DNA of 64,000 nucleotides, from the NCBI GenBank assembly GCA_947258705.1, contig CAMYJA010000005.1, forward strand, positions 23,915 through 87,914. The letters run 5' to 3'. Position numbers and translations under genes: made by a program. Origin of the DNA: an uncultured Hyphomicrobiaceae bacterium (GTDB lineage: Bacteria > Pseudomonadota > Alphaproteobacteria > Rhizobiales > CAMYJA01). Shown here piece after piece: positions 30,920 to 42,024 of this stretch. Each line of letters begins with the position of its first letter. Within the stretch, counting starts at the first letter, position 1. A model generated the notes under the pieces. It did not search any database. It was not told the DNA's origin and worked only from the letters and a program-made list of their open reading frames with translations.

Positions 30920-32073
30920 CAGATGTCTCCTCCCGCCTCACCGGCTTGCGTTTGACGCAGCTTCCAGGCGAAATATGCAAGCCCTGAAACGATCAAACCC
31001 GCAATAAGAAAGAACAACGACGTGTCGAGCAGTGTTCCCAGCGTCTTGAAATAGAGCGTGAGCAATTCGATCGAAAATCCTCCATAGCCCAGCCACAGCA
31101 CCGCATTGTCGCCCCGGCGCCAGCCATAAAAAATCGCAGCCAGGATCGCGCCAAGAGTCAACGTAGCCAACAGAACGAGCTTGCCAAGGGATGTTTCATC
31201 CTCAAGCTGCCAGCCCAGAACACCGATAAAGGCTATGATCATGCCATAGCAGAAAAAGGCGTGAGCAAATCCCGTTGCGCGGTCGATCCAAGCCTCTGCC
31301 AGATAGGCCGTGGCCATGACCGCAAGCCCCACTGCGGTGATGATTTCAAACGCGTTATCAATGCGCAAATTGATAATTTGTACAAACAGCCAGACAATAA
31401 TCGCGGCCATCAGCAAATGCAGTGCCGGCCGCCAGTCAAGCCGCTGCGCCAGCAGTACCAGACCGACCCAAACCGGCAGAAAAACCAGATGCCACTCCTG
31501 CGTCAATGCCGATTCCCAGCCACTCCAAAGCGTAAACAATATGATCGCCAGCGCCAGTGCCGATTTCGAGCCGAGCAGAAGCGCCGCGAGCGCCGCACCG
31601 GCCGCCCAAATAAGCACCGCATCGGGCGGATTGCCCTCCATGTGGTACATCTGGGCAATGAGCATGATACTGGCGCCAAATATGCCGAGCCCGAGCAGGA
31701 CGGCGGCATCGGAAAAAAAAGTCATTTTGCGCTCGTTCAATTGCCACGCCAGGCCATAGCTGCCCCAAAGCGCGAGGAACAGGAGCATAAGCCGAGCAAG
31801 TTTCGACATATCCTGCCAATTGGCCGCGACGAAACTTATGGCGGCAAAAGAAAGAAGGACGGCCGCCAGTATCGCCAGGATCGGCGCCAGTCCAAGCCCC
31901 AGCCCGCTCTCATCGACTTCATCGAGGATCGCCCGCGCATGATCCCGCTCAACCCAGCCCCGCTCGTGCCAACGGTCGAGATCGCGCGCAAGCCTTTTTC
32001 TATATCCGAACATTCCTAACTCCGCTCGCTCGCCGGCCCCATTTGTGACAATACCGGAAATTTCGTTCATCAT
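30919..32073 (-). CDS. DUF2157-like multi-TM membrane protein
   Basis: N-terminal soluble helix region then about 10 TM segments; paired with GDYXXLXY protein. Confidence 0.75.
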   Translation of the reverse strand: MMNEISGIVTNGAGERAELGMFGYRKRLARDLDRWHERGWVERDHARAILDEVDESGLGLGLAPILAILAAVLLSFAAISFVAANWQDMSKLARLMLLFLALWGSYGLAWQLNERKMTFFSDAAVLLGLGIFGASIMLIAQMYHMEGNPPDAVLIWAAGAALAALLLGSKSALALAIILFTLWSGWESALTQEWHLVFLPVWVGLVLLAQRLDWRPALHLLMAAIIVWLFVQIINLRIDNAFEIITAVGLAVMATAYLAEAWIDRATGFAHAFFCYGMIIAFIGVLGWQLEDETSLGKLVLLATLTLGAILAAIFYGWRRGDNAVLWLGYGGFSIELLTLYFKTLGTLLDTSLFFLIAGLIVSGLAYFAWKLRQTQAGEAGGDI

Positions 32074-32227
32074 CGGGCCGTCACGAAAGACCCGTCAAAA
32101 ATGAATATGTCAGATTTTTCTGCTAAACAATCAGATAACCCAAATCAGTCGAAACGCAGCATAAATCATTACAACCCCGTTCCCGGGCAAATGCAATTGC
32201 ATCGCCCGCACGAAGCATAAATCAGCC

Positions 32228-32902
32228 ATGAGCAGCAATCCCGACACACCTATCGAATGGCGGATCAGCAAAGGTCTCATTGATTATGATGAGGCTGTGA
32301 CGGCGATGGAAACCCGCGTTGCGGACATCGCCGCCGGTCAGGCGCCCGAGCTGATCTGGTTGCTGGAACATCCCCCCCTCTATACCGCCGGCACCAGCGC
32401 AAAATCCGGCGACCTCCTCAGCCCGGACCGTTTTCCGGTCCACAAGACCGGGCGCGGTGGTCAATATACCTATCATGGCCCGGGGCAGCGCGTGGTCTAT
32501 GTCATGCTCGATCTGAAACGCTTCAACGGCGATGTGCGTGCGTTCGTCTGCGCGCTGGAGGACTGGGTCATGGACACGCTTGCCCAATTCAACATTGACG
32601 GCGGGCGGCGTGACGGGCGCATCGGCATCTGGGTTGCCCGGCCGGACAAGGGCACGGGGCACGATGACAAGATCGCAGCCCTCGGCATCCGCGTGCGCAA
32701 ATGGATCAGCTATCATGGGCTGGCGATCAATCTTAACCCGAACCTCGAACATTTCTCGGGCATCACCCCATGCGGCATATCCGGCCATGGTGTCACCAGC
32801 CTTGAGGATCTCGGCCATCCCGTCTCGATGAGCGATCTCGATTTGGCCCTCAAGTCGGTCTTCGAAAGGCGCTTTGCTGCAACGGCAAGTCTTCGCACAT
32901 GA
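32228..32902 (+). CDS. lipB: lipoyl(octanoyl) transferase
   Basis: [72 protein letters not shown]. Confidence 0.95.
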   Translation: MSSNPDTPIEWRISKGLIDYDEAVTAMETRVADIAAGQAPELIWLLEHPPLYTAGTSAKSGDLLSPDRFPVHKTGRGGQYTYHGPGQRVVYVMLDLKRFNGDVRAFVCALEDWVMDTLAQFNIDGGRRDGRIGIWVARPDKGTGHDDKIAALGIRVRKWISYHGLAINLNPNLEHFSGITPCGISGHGVTSLEDLGHPVSMSDLDLALKSVFERRFAATASLRT

Positions 32903-33066
32903 CTTTTAGCGTCGGATCGACCAGGGCATACTGAATGCCTGCAGTTGAAAAAAACTTCATTTTTGGCCCATAGAACAGCCGGAATTAACCTTATCTTCCG
33001 GCTATTGGGCTATGTCTATTGCCCTATTGGTAACGAGTTCAATGTATCGAGTTTAGTAAATCAGAT

Positions 33067-33735
33067 ATGTCTCCCTTCCTCCGCAAGCCACTCCGCTTAG
33101 CCTCAAAAACAATAATGTTGGCGTCATCGACCTGTCTGATAACCGGTCCTGCCTATGCTGCCGACAACATACTGCTTCCATCCTGGACCGGACCATATTT
33201 CGGTCTCCACGGAAGCCTGAACCAGCGCCAGGTCGATATTCGGAATATCCCTGACGAGGATGATACGGGAGCGATGTATGGCGGTCACATCGGCTATAAT
33301 ATCGGCTTGGGACCGGTTGTTCTGGGAATTGAAAGTGAAGCGAATTATAGCGGCTCATCGATCGCGATCACAACCGCCAATGGAACCACCGCTACGTTGG
33401 ACGCGGACTGGACGGGATCCCTGCGAGGCCGCATTGGCCTGCCGATTGGCCCCGCGCTGATATACGCAACAGCCGGCTGGGCGTGGAGCAATAACACATT
33501 GGTGGCCAAATCGGTTCTAGGCACCTCAAAAACCACTGAAACGACAGAAGACGGAATAGTTTACGGATTGGGGGCGGAAACATTTTTGCTGCCGAATATT
33601 TCCGTCCGCGCCGAATTTCTGAGCATTGATTATGGCACCGAAATATTTTCATTCACAAATACCAATGCCGGAACCGAAACAGGCGAGGCGGCGGACCGCA
33701 TGTTCCGCCTGGGCATATCCGTTCACCTGAATTAA
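33067..33735 (+). CDS. outer-membrane beta-barrel protein (Omp25/31-like)
   Basis: WTGPYFGLHGS...GAMYGGHIGYNIGLGPVVLGIESEANYS...LRGRIGLPIGPALIYATAGWAWSN...FRLGISVHLN. Confidence 0.75.
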   Translation: MSPFLRKPLRLASKTIMLASSTCLITGPAYAADNILLPSWTGPYFGLHGSLNQRQVDIRNIPDEDDTGAMYGGHIGYNIGLGPVVLGIESEANYSGSSIAITTANGTTATLDADWTGSLRGRIGLPIGPALIYATAGWAWSNNTLVAKSVLGTSKTTETTEDGIVYGLGAETFLLPNISVRAEFLSIDYGTEIFSFTNTNAGTETGEAADRMFRLGISVHLN

Positions 33736-33763
33736 AACCGTCCCGGTCATACCGGTCGGGGTT

Positions 33764-34114
33764 TCAAAAACTTATCCCGAACCTGCCCAAAACATACGCC
33801 ATCCCGAGATAAAGCACCGATGTCAGCATGCAGGCGAGAAGAAGCGCCAGCCAGAAGCCGACATCCTGCCGCAACAGCCATGGCAGCACGAGAAACATCG
33901 GCAATGTGGGAATGACAAACCAGAAGGTCGAGGTGGAAAGGGACGAAATCCGTTCAATGTCGGCCGTGTCCCGCCAGAGCCAGATCATGGACAATATGGA
34001 AATCAGGGGAAGCGACACAATCAACGCGCCCAGGAGCGGACTGCGCCGCGCCACCTCCGAGGCAATGGCGATGATAATCCCCGACAGGATCACCTTGATG
34101 CTGTAATAAAGCAT
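33764..34114 (-). CDS. DUF3147-like membrane protein
   Basis: 116 aa, four TM segments, SGIIIAIASEVARRSPLLGALIVSLPLISILSMIWLW. Confidence 0.7.
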   Translation of the reverse strand: MLYYSIKVILSGIIIAIASEVARRSPLLGALIVSLPLISILSMIWLWRDTADIERISSLSTSTFWFVIPTLPMFLVLPWLLRQDVGFWLALLLACMLTSVLYLGMAYVLGRFGISF

Positions 34115-34207
34115 GTTTCGAATTCTTTCTGTGTGAACGCGTGAAGCGGAAGACTAGCAGAACGGCCGCAGAAGCATAACAGGCGGAGTAATGCAAGAAT
34201 ATACGCT

Positions 34208-34504
34208 TCAAAGCGTCGGATGGATTTCAAATCCAGTCTGCGGCTGCACTTCTTCATCATGCAATTCGAGGTCGTCGACATGCGCAAAGGACGGGCCTTG
34301 CCGGCACCGGAAGATCATTTCATCGACGTCCGACACGGCCCCCGACAATAATATCTCGACGCTGCCGTCCCGGCGGTTCCGTACCCAGCCGTTGAGCCCA
34401 AGTCCGAGTGCGCTTTCCTGCGTCCAGCTGCGGTACCAGACCCCTTGCACGCGCCCTCGAACAACCAGCCGGACGCTTTTCAAGTCATGGGTTTCGTCTG
34501 ACAT
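34208..34504 (-). CDS. acylphosphatase
   Basis: [45 protein letters not shown]. Confidence 0.93.
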   Translation of the reverse strand: MSDETHDLKSVRLVVRGRVQGVWYRSWTQESALGLGLNGWVRNRRDGSVEILLSGAVSDVDEMIFRCRQGPSFAHVDDLELHDEEVQPQTGFEIHPTL

Positions 34505-34546
34505 GGGAAAAACCTCGCAACATCGGCAACAGGTGCATGCCCGGCC

Positions 34547-35641
34547 CTATGGTTTGGTGGAAGCGTTCCACCGGTAACCGGCGCCTGCGATGATCTGGTG
34601 CGCACCCAGCGTCGTGCCGATCCGGCCGTATTTCGGTTGCCCGCCGCTGCGCCAGCGGTCGAACTGCCGCCACAAATCCCCCACCATATTCCAGTTCTTC
34701 CATGACTCGTCGCCCGACAGCGCCCCCTTTATCCAGGCGTAGCTGAACTTGTACTCCAGAAAATAGGACATCCGCCCGACCCGAAATTCAAGTCCGAACA
34801 ACATCTGTGCGGCCGGTCCTGCATATTGGTACTCGCTTGTTCTCTGTGCCCTGCCCTCGCCTTTGAAACGCACTTCCGTATGCGGGATGGCGAAGCCGGC
34901 GCCGAGCCCGGCATAAGGGACAATCCATTGCACCGGACTGCCGAACCGCATCATCCCCGTGGCCAAAAGGACGTTATGGCCATGGGTGAATTCGAGCCGT
35001 GTGAAAATATCCGTCAACAGGATCCTTTTGGGTGCCGGCTTTCCTTTAAGCATCCCCGATGCTTCGACTTCCTCGACCACGGGATATCTCAGCTTGCGGC
35101 CATGCGCCCCCTTGCCAAGCCTGGCGACCGCCTTGTTGTGCAGGAAATCGATCATGAAACCGAAACGGTTGCCCCACCGCACCGCCCGAACGCCGCCGTC
35201 GATCGGAAAATAGAGAGCGTCGCCATCCCATCCTACTCCCTTCAGATCCAGATCGGTGCCATCGGGTCGCGTCAAACGGACTTTCGACCGGTAATAGATG
35301 GGATTGCCGATATATCCGGCGACCAGAAGCTCTCCGGCACCATCCGTATCGAGGGCTTGCAGGCGTGCGCGGCCCTCTTTTCCGTCCTCTGCCGGAGGCA
35401 CGGCCATGTCATCCGGTCCCGAAACCATTGCAGGGCAAATGAAAACAATAAACATGATGACGGCAAGAAGCGCGGAAGCATGCTCCCATACGCCTGGCAT
35501 GGGACGCCAAACCCCTCCGGTCAAATCCGGGGGGAAAATTTCCGTACCGATGCCACGGCTGAGCCCCTGCTCCCGCCCCTTGGTTGCGCCAGAAGAAAAA
35601 TTTCGTTTCGGCAATTTTCCGCACCCCCGGTTTAATTGCAC
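34547..35641 (-). CDS. outer-membrane beta-barrel protein, LpxQ (lipid A oxidase)-like
   Basis: LEFTHGHNVLLATGMMRF, VPYAGLGAGFAIPHTEV, EYQYAGPAAQMLFGLEF, FLEYKFSYAW; true start probably internal. Confidence 0.5.
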   Translation of the reverse strand: MQLNRGCGKLPKRNFSSGATKGREQGLSRGIGTEIFPPDLTGGVWRPMPGVWEHASALLAVIMFIVFICPAMVSGPDDMAVPPAEDGKEGRARLQALDTDGAGELLVAGYIGNPIYYRSKVRLTRPDGTDLDLKGVGWDGDALYFPIDGGVRAVRWGNRFGFMIDFLHNKAVARLGKGAHGRKLRYPVVEEVEASGMLKGKPAPKRILLTDIFTRLEFTHGHNVLLATGMMRFGSPVQWIVPYAGLGAGFAIPHTEVRFKGEGRAQRTSEYQYAGPAAQMLFGLEFRVGRMSYFLEYKFSYAWIKGALSGDESWKNWNMVGDLWRQFDRWRSGGQPKYGRIGTTLGAHQIIAGAGYRWNASTKP

Positions 35642-37663
35642 CTATTCGAATTCCATGATCACGGCATCGACCGCCAGGCTGTCGCCCTCGGTCGCGTTTA
35701 TCTTCGCCACGACACCGTCCTTTTCGGCGTGCAGAACATTTTCCATCTTCATGGCCTCGACGATGCACAAGGTTTCACCCGTCTTGACCGCTTGGCCTTC
35801 CTTCACGTCGATGCGGACAACCAGTCCGGGCATTGGGCAATGCACGAATTTCGACCTGTCCGGCAAGGCTTTTACCGGCATCAGCGCCGCCAGTTCCGCT
35901 TCCCGTTCGGTATAGACATAGACCGGCAGATGAATGCCGCCATGTGACAGATCGTATCCATTTGAGATCGGGCGCACCTGCACAGCCTTTTCACTGCCAT
36001 CCACCGTGCCGAACCACACCGCCATACCCGGCCACCAGTCCGAGGCAACAACCATGCTTGCCCGTGTATCTCCCTTGTCATTCAGAAGCCTGACCGTCGA
36101 CGGTTCGCCGAGCCCGCCATCGATGCGGATGTGTAGATCCTGCCCGCCGATGCGCACGACACGGGCCTCGACAAAGCTGACATTCTGCCCTTTCATTTGC
36201 TGGGTGATTTCACGGCGGCGTTCATTGCCGAGATGGTCGAGACAGGCTGCGATGGCGGCCATCGCGTCGCGCTCCTCGTCTGACGGCGTACGCGGGGAAA
36301 AACCGTCCGGATATTCCTCCTCGATAAAGCCTGTCGTCAGCTTGCCGTCGCGCCACCTCTTTCGTTTCATCACATCGGCCAGAAACGGTATATTGTGTCC
36401 GATGCCGTCGATATAGAATGAATCAAGCGCCTTCGCCATATGATCGATCGCCGCCGCCCGCGTCGGGCCATGCGTGATGAGCTTGGCGATCATCGGATCG
36501 TAATAGATCGAGATATCGCCGCCCTCGCTTACACCCGTATCGTTTCTGATAACGAGGCCATTTTCGTCCACCCCCTCTTCCGGCGGCTGGTAGCGGACGA
36601 GCCGCCCCGTGGAGGGAAGAAAATTACGGTAGGGATCTTCGGCGTAAATACGCGATTCAACCGCCCATCCGTTTAGTTGTATGTCGCTCTGCCCATATGA
36701 AAGTTTTTCACCCGCCGCGACGCGGATCATCTCTTCGACAAGATCGACCCCGGTTACGAGTTCCGTCACCGGATGCTCGACCTGAAGGCGCGTATTCATT
36801 TCAAGGAAATAAAAATTACGGTCCTTGTCGACAATAAACTCAACCGTTCCCGCGCTCTGATAATCCACGGCCTTTGCCAACGCCACCGCCTGACTGCCCA
36901 TGGACTGCCTGGTTTTTTCGTCGAGAAACGGGCTTGGCGCCTCTTCGATGACTTTTTGGTTGCGCCTCTGGATCGAGCATTCCCGTTCGCCGAGATGGAT
37001 GCACTTGCCATGCGCATCGGCCAAAACCTGAATTTCGATATGCCGGGGATCGACGATGAATTTCTCGATAAACACCCGGTCATCGCCAAAACTTGATGCC
37101 GCCTCCGACATCGACGCGCGAAACCCTTCGGCCACGTCATCGCGCGTATGGGCGATGCGCATTCCCTTGCCGCCGCCGCCCGCCGATGCCTTGATCATCA
37201 CCGGATAGCCGATTTCGTCGGCGACCTTGATGGCTTGTTTTTCGTCCTTGATGACGCCGGGATTGCCGGGCACCGTATTGACTTTGGCCTTTGCAGCGAA
37301 TTTTTTCGACTCGATCTTGTCGCCCATCACCTCGATGGCTTTGACATTCGGCCCGATAAACGCAATTCCCGCTTTTTTCAGCGCCTTCGCAAACTGCGCA
37401 TTCTCCGATAAAAATCCATACCCCGGATGCACGGCCTCCGCGCCGGCAGCCTTTGCCGCATTGATGATTTTCTCGATGACCAGATAAGATTCCGACGCCG
37501 GCGCCCCGCCGATATGAACCGCCTCGTCCGCAAGCTCCACATGCATTGCGTCGCGATCCGCGTCCGAATAGACCGCAACCGTGGGAATGCCCATTTTTCG
37601 CGCCGACTTGAGCACCCGGCAAGCGATCTCGCCACGATTGGCAATCAGTATTTTCTTGAACAT
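35642..37663 (-). CDS. pccA: acetyl/propionyl-CoA carboxylase biotin-containing subunit
   Basis: MFKKILIANRGEIACRVLKSARKMGIPTVAVYSDADRDA; KASAGGGGKGMR; biotinyl EAMKMENVLHAEKDG. Confidence 0.94.
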   Translation of the reverse strand: MFKKILIANRGEIACRVLKSARKMGIPTVAVYSDADRDAMHVELADEAVHIGGAPASESYLVIEKIINAAKAAGAEAVHPGYGFLSENAQFAKALKKAGIAFIGPNVKAIEVMGDKIESKKFAAKAKVNTVPGNPGVIKDEKQAIKVADEIGYPVMIKASAGGGGKGMRIAHTRDDVAEGFRASMSEAASSFGDDRVFIEKFIVDPRHIEIQVLADAHGKCIHLGERECSIQRRNQKVIEEAPSPFLDEKTRQSMGSQAVALAKAVDYQSAGTVEFIVDKDRNFYFLEMNTRLQVEHPVTELVTGVDLVEEMIRVAAGEKLSYGQSDIQLNGWAVESRIYAEDPYRNFLPSTGRLVRYQPPEEGVDENGLVIRNDTGVSEGGDISIYYDPMIAKLITHGPTRAAAIDHMAKALDSFYIDGIGHNIPFLADVMKRKRWRDGKLTTGFIEEEYPDGFSPRTPSDEERDAMAAIAACLDHLGNERRREITQQMKGQNVSFVEARVVRIGGQDLHIRIDGGLGEPSTVRLLNDKGDTRASMVVASDWWPGMAVWFGTVDGSEKAVQVRPISNGYDLSHGGIHLPVYVYTEREAELAALMPVKALPDRSKFVHCPMPGLVVRIDVKEGQAVKTGETLCIVEAMKMENVLHAEKDGVVAKINATEGDSLAVDAVIMEFE

Positions 37664-37880
37664 ATGCAGAGTTTTCCTGGCCCGAAAATCGAAAACACCT
37701 TGAGAAAATATAGACAGTAATAAACGCAATAGGATCGCGGGTAAACTCTACCCGGAATTCCTTGCCGGCGGCAAATCATGTCTGCCTGGCGGGCGCGGAA
37801 AGGTCGTTGACCGGTGCAGAGTACGGTCAAATTGACACATGAGCTAAAGCGCCCGGGCGCAATCAGTGGCCATAAGGACA

Positions 37881-37911
37881 AACGGCCCGGAACAGATTGT
37901 TCCAGGCCGTT
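37881..37911 (-). terminator. hairpin downstream of the 37939 gene
   Basis: AACGGCC(C)GGAAC/GTTCC(A)GGCCGTT stem-loop; T-tract weak. Confidence 0.5.
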
Positions 37912-37938
37912 CAAATTCGCGATAAATCTGATTCGAAA

Positions 37939-38934
37939 TCAGGCGACGTCTGTAAGAAGGGGCTGCAGCGAGGGGTGGATTTTTGGTGACTCGGCGCGAA
38001 TAAACGCAAGAAGCGCCTTTTCGTTTTCACCGGTTTCTCCATCCCGCATGATGCGGTCGATCAGCCAATCGGCTTCATCCTCGTCGATCGCCTCTGCCGT
38101 AATGATATTGATCTTTTCGCGCTCGAGACGGGCGAGCATACTTTCCTCGAGCGACTGTTCTGAATAGGCGTTCCAGACCGATTTTAATCCGCCCGACACC
38201 ATCTTCGAGATAAAGCCGGATGAGCTCTCATGCTCTTCACGCCATGTTTCGCGCTTGAGAGCTTCCTCGCGTGGCGGAACACGATAACCCGAAGTGCACA
38301 TAACGTAATTGGCGATCGCTTTGGAAAAAAGGTCGCTCCAGTCAGGATCGTTTTCGGCTTCCGACGTCATTTCGTTGATGTCGAAGAGAACCTCGGCCTC
38401 CTGCCTTGTAATGCCCATATTTTCATCGCCCCCGAACGCATATAGAATGCGCCGCAACAGGTAGACTTCAGCCTCGCTGACAACGCCTTTGACCAGCTCC
38501 ATGCCGTCGCGCAACGGACCCTCGCCGTCAACCACCGCGAGTTTCACCTGTGCAAGCGCGAACTTGACCAGGCTCGTCGGCGACCAGCGGGATTTGTCGA
38601 GAACCTGAACGAGAAGTTCGATACCGCGGTTTGTCTGGACCCTGCCGTCATGCTCCAGACACGACATCAGCCAGTCGGCATTTTCGACCGTGATATAACC
38701 GCGTGGCTCTGATTGTTCTATGATGAATTCGCACAGGACATCATTATAAAAATCCTGCCAGGACGAGTCCTGAACGGTGTTTTGAGTGTCGAGATCGATG
38801 ATATCTTCAGCAAGTTCTTTGGTGATGACACCATCGCCGCTAAATGTCTGCTCTCTCAAAGCACTGACATCAGCCGCCGTAATTACACCGCTCAGACCGA
38901 TGGCATCCAGCGATACAGACCCGATTTCACTCAT
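37939..38934 (-). CDS. conserved hypothetical protein with internal duplication
   Basis: Clean ORF; two similar halves (SSWQDFYNDVLCEFI.../PDWSDLFSKAIANYV...; ENADWLMSCLEHDGRV/DEADWLIDRIMRDGET). Confidence 0.75.
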   Translation of the reverse strand: MSEIGSVSLDAIGLSGVITAADVSALREQTFSGDGVITKELAEDIIDLDTQNTVQDSSWQDFYNDVLCEFIIEQSEPRGYITVENADWLMSCLEHDGRVQTNRGIELLVQVLDKSRWSPTSLVKFALAQVKLAVVDGEGPLRDGMELVKGVVSEAEVYLLRRILYAFGGDENMGITRQEAEVLFDINEMTSEAENDPDWSDLFSKAIANYVMCTSGYRVPPREEALKRETWREEHESSSGFISKMVSGGLKSVWNAYSEQSLEESMLARLEREKINIITAEAIDEDEADWLIDRIMRDGETGENEKALLAFIRAESPKIHPSLQPLLTDVA

Positions 38935-39059
38935 ACTTACCCCACTCACAACGCATTTCAAGATGGGGGAAGCCTAGTCCGTTAACCTAAATATTTCACT
39001 AATGTGCGGGCAAGGGGGAACGAAAAAGGGTGAAAGGGAGAAAGGGACAACGGGTCGGA

Positions 39060-39755
39060 TCAGAATTCATAATTGAAATATGAGATTTCACGTTCATACC
39101 AGCCTTCGATCAGTGCCCGTGACCGATCCGAGTAAAACTCCCTGTAACCGCGCGAAACCTTATCGGCTTTCGTGACATTGGCCTGGGCGAGCGAAATTCT
39201 TCCCTCAAGATTGATGGCCGCCATCGCATGCTCGAAATCATGCGCAAGGTTTTCATATGTCCCGACATAATCGAGGATTATTTCATCGTCCACCGAATAG
39301 AGGTCGAAATTGCTCACATAGGCCTTTTTGTAGTTTCTGTTGAACCGGTCAAAGCTCATGGGCGGTTTTTTATGGCGCGTCTTGTATCGGTACCAGGAAA
39401 CCTGCCGGTCCCATGGATTGCGTTCGAATGAAAATTTGTAATAGCTCGACCAGATTTCCTCACCCACATACGAGCGGACCCGCCAGGCAGGCATATGTTC
39501 ATAATATCCCACCGAAGGATGGTAGTGCCGTTCCGGCCGGCCAAGCATCCGCTTCAAAAAGGGCCGCTTGGGCACCAACGGATGCTCAAGCCGGTAATTC
39601 TGGCCGGGCTTCGCCCGCATGGCCTCGAGATCGGCCCGCGTAGGCGTTATAATGTCATCCGGACCGCAAATTTCCGACAACGCGATTTCGATGCTCGAAC
39701 TCGCTGTTTTCCTGGTCTTGATGTAGATGAATTTGTGTTCGTGGCTCAATATCAT
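39060..39755 (-). CDS. sulfotransferase-like protein
   Basis: FIYIKTRKTASSSIEIAL (PAPS 5'-phosphosulfate loop-like) and FSFERNPWDRQVSWYRYK. Confidence 0.75.
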   Translation of the reverse strand: MILSHEHKFIYIKTRKTASSSIEIALSEICGPDDIITPTRADLEAMRAKPGQNYRLEHPLVPKRPFLKRMLGRPERHYHPSVGYYEHMPAWRVRSYVGEEIWSSYYKFSFERNPWDRQVSWYRYKTRHKKPPMSFDRFNRNYKKAYVSNFDLYSVDDEIILDYVGTYENLAHDFEHAMAAINLEGRISLAQANVTKADKVSRGYREFYSDRSRALIEGWYEREISYFNYEF

Positions 39756-39821
39756 GCCTAGCCTGATACCATATCACCGGCACAAACCCCAGAGCCTATC
39801 TGGCAGGTTTTCCGAACAATA

Positions 39822-40394
39822 TCAGTTCGGTACACCTCGCGACGCCATTGCCGCATCGGGACGGCGCCCGTCTCCGTTAGTCGTGAATGTAAGGAGTGCC
39901 GAACGGACATCTGCCTGATCGCGGATGATCAACCGCGCGGAACGGTCCGAGCCGCGGTCGACGGCAAAAAGGTTGACCACGATATTGAACATGGGATCGG
40001 ACGGACGGAGATTGTTTTCGACCTCAAATCCTTTCGAGGAGAAGAGCGTCTCAAAATATTCCTGCAGAATCTCGGCGGGATCCTCGATCGAAAAGGATAG
40101 AGTGATGCTGCCCGGACCGCCCTTGTGGATGGCTGTGGTCGTTTTTCTGACGGCAAATGCGCCGTTGGGAACAGACACCCAATGCGGCAGCGCCAGATGA
40201 TTGGCCGAAATGCCGGCCCCTCCCCCGTCGATCCCCAGTGCTGATGTGAAAGGCGCCCAGGAGTGAGCGGCCTGCCCCTGCGAAAACGCAGCCTTGCCGG
40301 GATCGGTTTCAAGCGTCATGACAGGCAGCAGCGCCAGGAACAGAACCCCGATCGCGCCAATACCGATGCCCATGCCGAGTAGAATATAACGCAA
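39822..40394 (-). CDS. hypothetical protein with N-terminal TM segment
   Basis: Intact ORF with TM and linker; no family recognised. Confidence 0.5.
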   Translation of the reverse strand: MRYILLGMGIGIGAIGVLFLALLPVMTLETDPGKAAFSQGQAAHSWAPFTSALGIDGGGAGISANHLALPHWVSVPNGAFAVRKTTTAIHKGGPGSITLSFSIEDPAEILQEYFETLFSSKGFEVENNLRPSDPMFNIVVNLFAVDRGSDRSARLIIRDQADVRSALLTFTTNGDGRRPDAAMASRGVPN

Positions 40395-40485
40395 AACAAC
40401 GCCTCGCTGAACCAGATGCCCTTGATGATCAAATCTAGTCCTGCCGGGTTAAGGCGCCGTTAATTCATGACTGCCCCGAGTTCCT

Positions 40486-42024
40486 TCAAAGCGGAATATT
40501 GTCGTGCTTCTTCCAGGGATTTTCGACTGTTTTATCCCGCAACATATTGAGCGAGCGGCAAATCCTGCCCCGTGTGGCGCGTGGTTTGATAACTTCGTCG
40601 ATATAGCCGCGCTCAGCCGCTATGAAGGGATTGGCAAACCGGGCTTCATATTCCGCAATTCGTTGCGCCAGCTTCTCCGCGTCACCGCGGTCTTCACGAT
40701 AGAGGATTTCCGCCGCGCCCTTGGGGCCCATAACTGCGATCTCGGCAGATGGCCAGGCATAATTGACATCCCCCCTGATATGCTTTGACGACATGACGTC
40801 ATAAGCCCCGCCATAGGCTTTGCGTGTAATGACCGTGACCTTCGGAACGGTCGCCTCCGAAAATGCAAAGAGAAGCTTGGCCCCGTGCTTGATCAGCCCG
40901 CCATATTCCTGCGCGGTTCCAGGCAAAAAACCCGGAACGTCGACGAAGGTCACCACGGGGATTGAAAAACAGTCGCAAAAGCGCACGAACCTTGCCGCCT
41001 TGCGCGACGCATCCGAATCGAGAACGCCCGCCAGAAACATCGGTTGATTGGCAACAAATCCAATCGGGTAGCCGTTCATCCGCCCAAAACCGACAATGAT
41101 GTTTTGCGCAAAGCTCTCTTGAATTTCAAAGAAATCCCCCTCGTCCGCCACCTTCACGATAAGCTCTTTCATGTCATATGGCTTGTTGGGGTTGTCGGGG
41201 ATGAGCGTGTCGAGAGAGGCTTCCTCCCGTTCGGGATCGTCTTTGGTCTTGAGCACCGGTACGCCCGAACGATTGTTGGAGGGGAGAAAATCCATCAGCC
41301 GGCGCATCTGCAACAGGCACTCGACATCGTTTTCATAAGCGTTGTCGGCAATCGACGATTTGGTTGTATGAACCTCTGAACCACCGAGTTCTTCCGCCGT
41401 TACCTCTTCATTGGTGACGGTTTTCACGACATCCGGGCCGGTGACGAACATGTAGGATGTGTCCTTCACCATAAAGATGAAGTCGGTCATGGCGGGCGAG
41501 TAGACATCCCCCCCCGCGCACGGCCCCATAATCACTGAGATCTGCGGCACGACGCCCGATGCAAGAACATTTCGTAAAAACACCTCTCCATATCCGCCCA
41601 GCGCCGCAACGCCTTCCTGAATGCGCGCGCCGCCCGCGTCGAACAGACCGATGATCGGTGCCCGGTTGCGCAGTGCCATATCCTGAATTTTTGTGATTTT
41701 CTGGGCATGGGTTTCCGAAAGCGACCCGCCGAAAACAGTGAAATCCTTGGCAAAAATATAAACGACCCGGCCGTTGATCGTGCCCCATCCGGTGACCACG
41801 CCATCGCCGGGAATCTTGTTTTTTTCCATACCGAAATCGGTACAGCGGTGCTCGACATACATGTCGAACTCCTCGAAGGAGTTCTCGTCCATCAAAAGTT
41901 CGATACGCTCGCGCGCCGTCAGTTTGCCGCGCTTGTGCTGCGCTTCGATCCGATGCTTGCCGCCGCCCAGAGCGGCAATCGAGCGCCGCCGTTCAAGCTC
42001 TTCAATGACATCTTTCATTCGCAA
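40486..42024 (-). CDS. pccB: acyl-CoA (propionyl-CoA) carboxylase carboxyltransferase subunit
   Basis: [103 protein letters not shown]. Confidence 0.96.
   Translation of the reverse strand: MRMKDVIEELERRRSIAALGGGKHRIEAQHKRGKLTARERIELLMDENSFEEFDMYVEHRCTDFGMEKNKIPGDGVVTGWGTINGRVVYIFAKDFTVFGGSLSETHAQKITKIQDMALRNRAPIIGLFDAGGARIQEGVAALGGYGEVFLRNVLASGVVPQISVIMGPCAGGDVYSPAMTDFIFMVKDTSYMFVTGPDVVKTVTNEEVTAEELGGSEVHTTKSSIADNAYENDVECLLQMRRLMDFLPSNNRSGVPVLKTKDDPEREEASLDTLIPDNPNKPYDMKELIVKVADEGDFFEIQESFAQNIIVGFGRMNGYPIGFVANQPMFLAGVLDSDASRKAARFVRFCDCFSIPVVTFVDVPGFLPGTAQEYGGLIKHGAKLLFAFSEATVPKVTVITRKAYGGAYDVMSSKHIRGDVNYAWPSAEIAVMGPKGAAEILYREDRGDAEKLAQRIAEYEARFANPFIAAERGYIDEVIKPRATRGRICRSLNMLRDKTVENPWKKHDNIPL

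Noticed and set aside
34826-35635. 269-aa plus-strand ORF
   Set aside because: Antisense to the beta-barrel gene; no recognisable motif.
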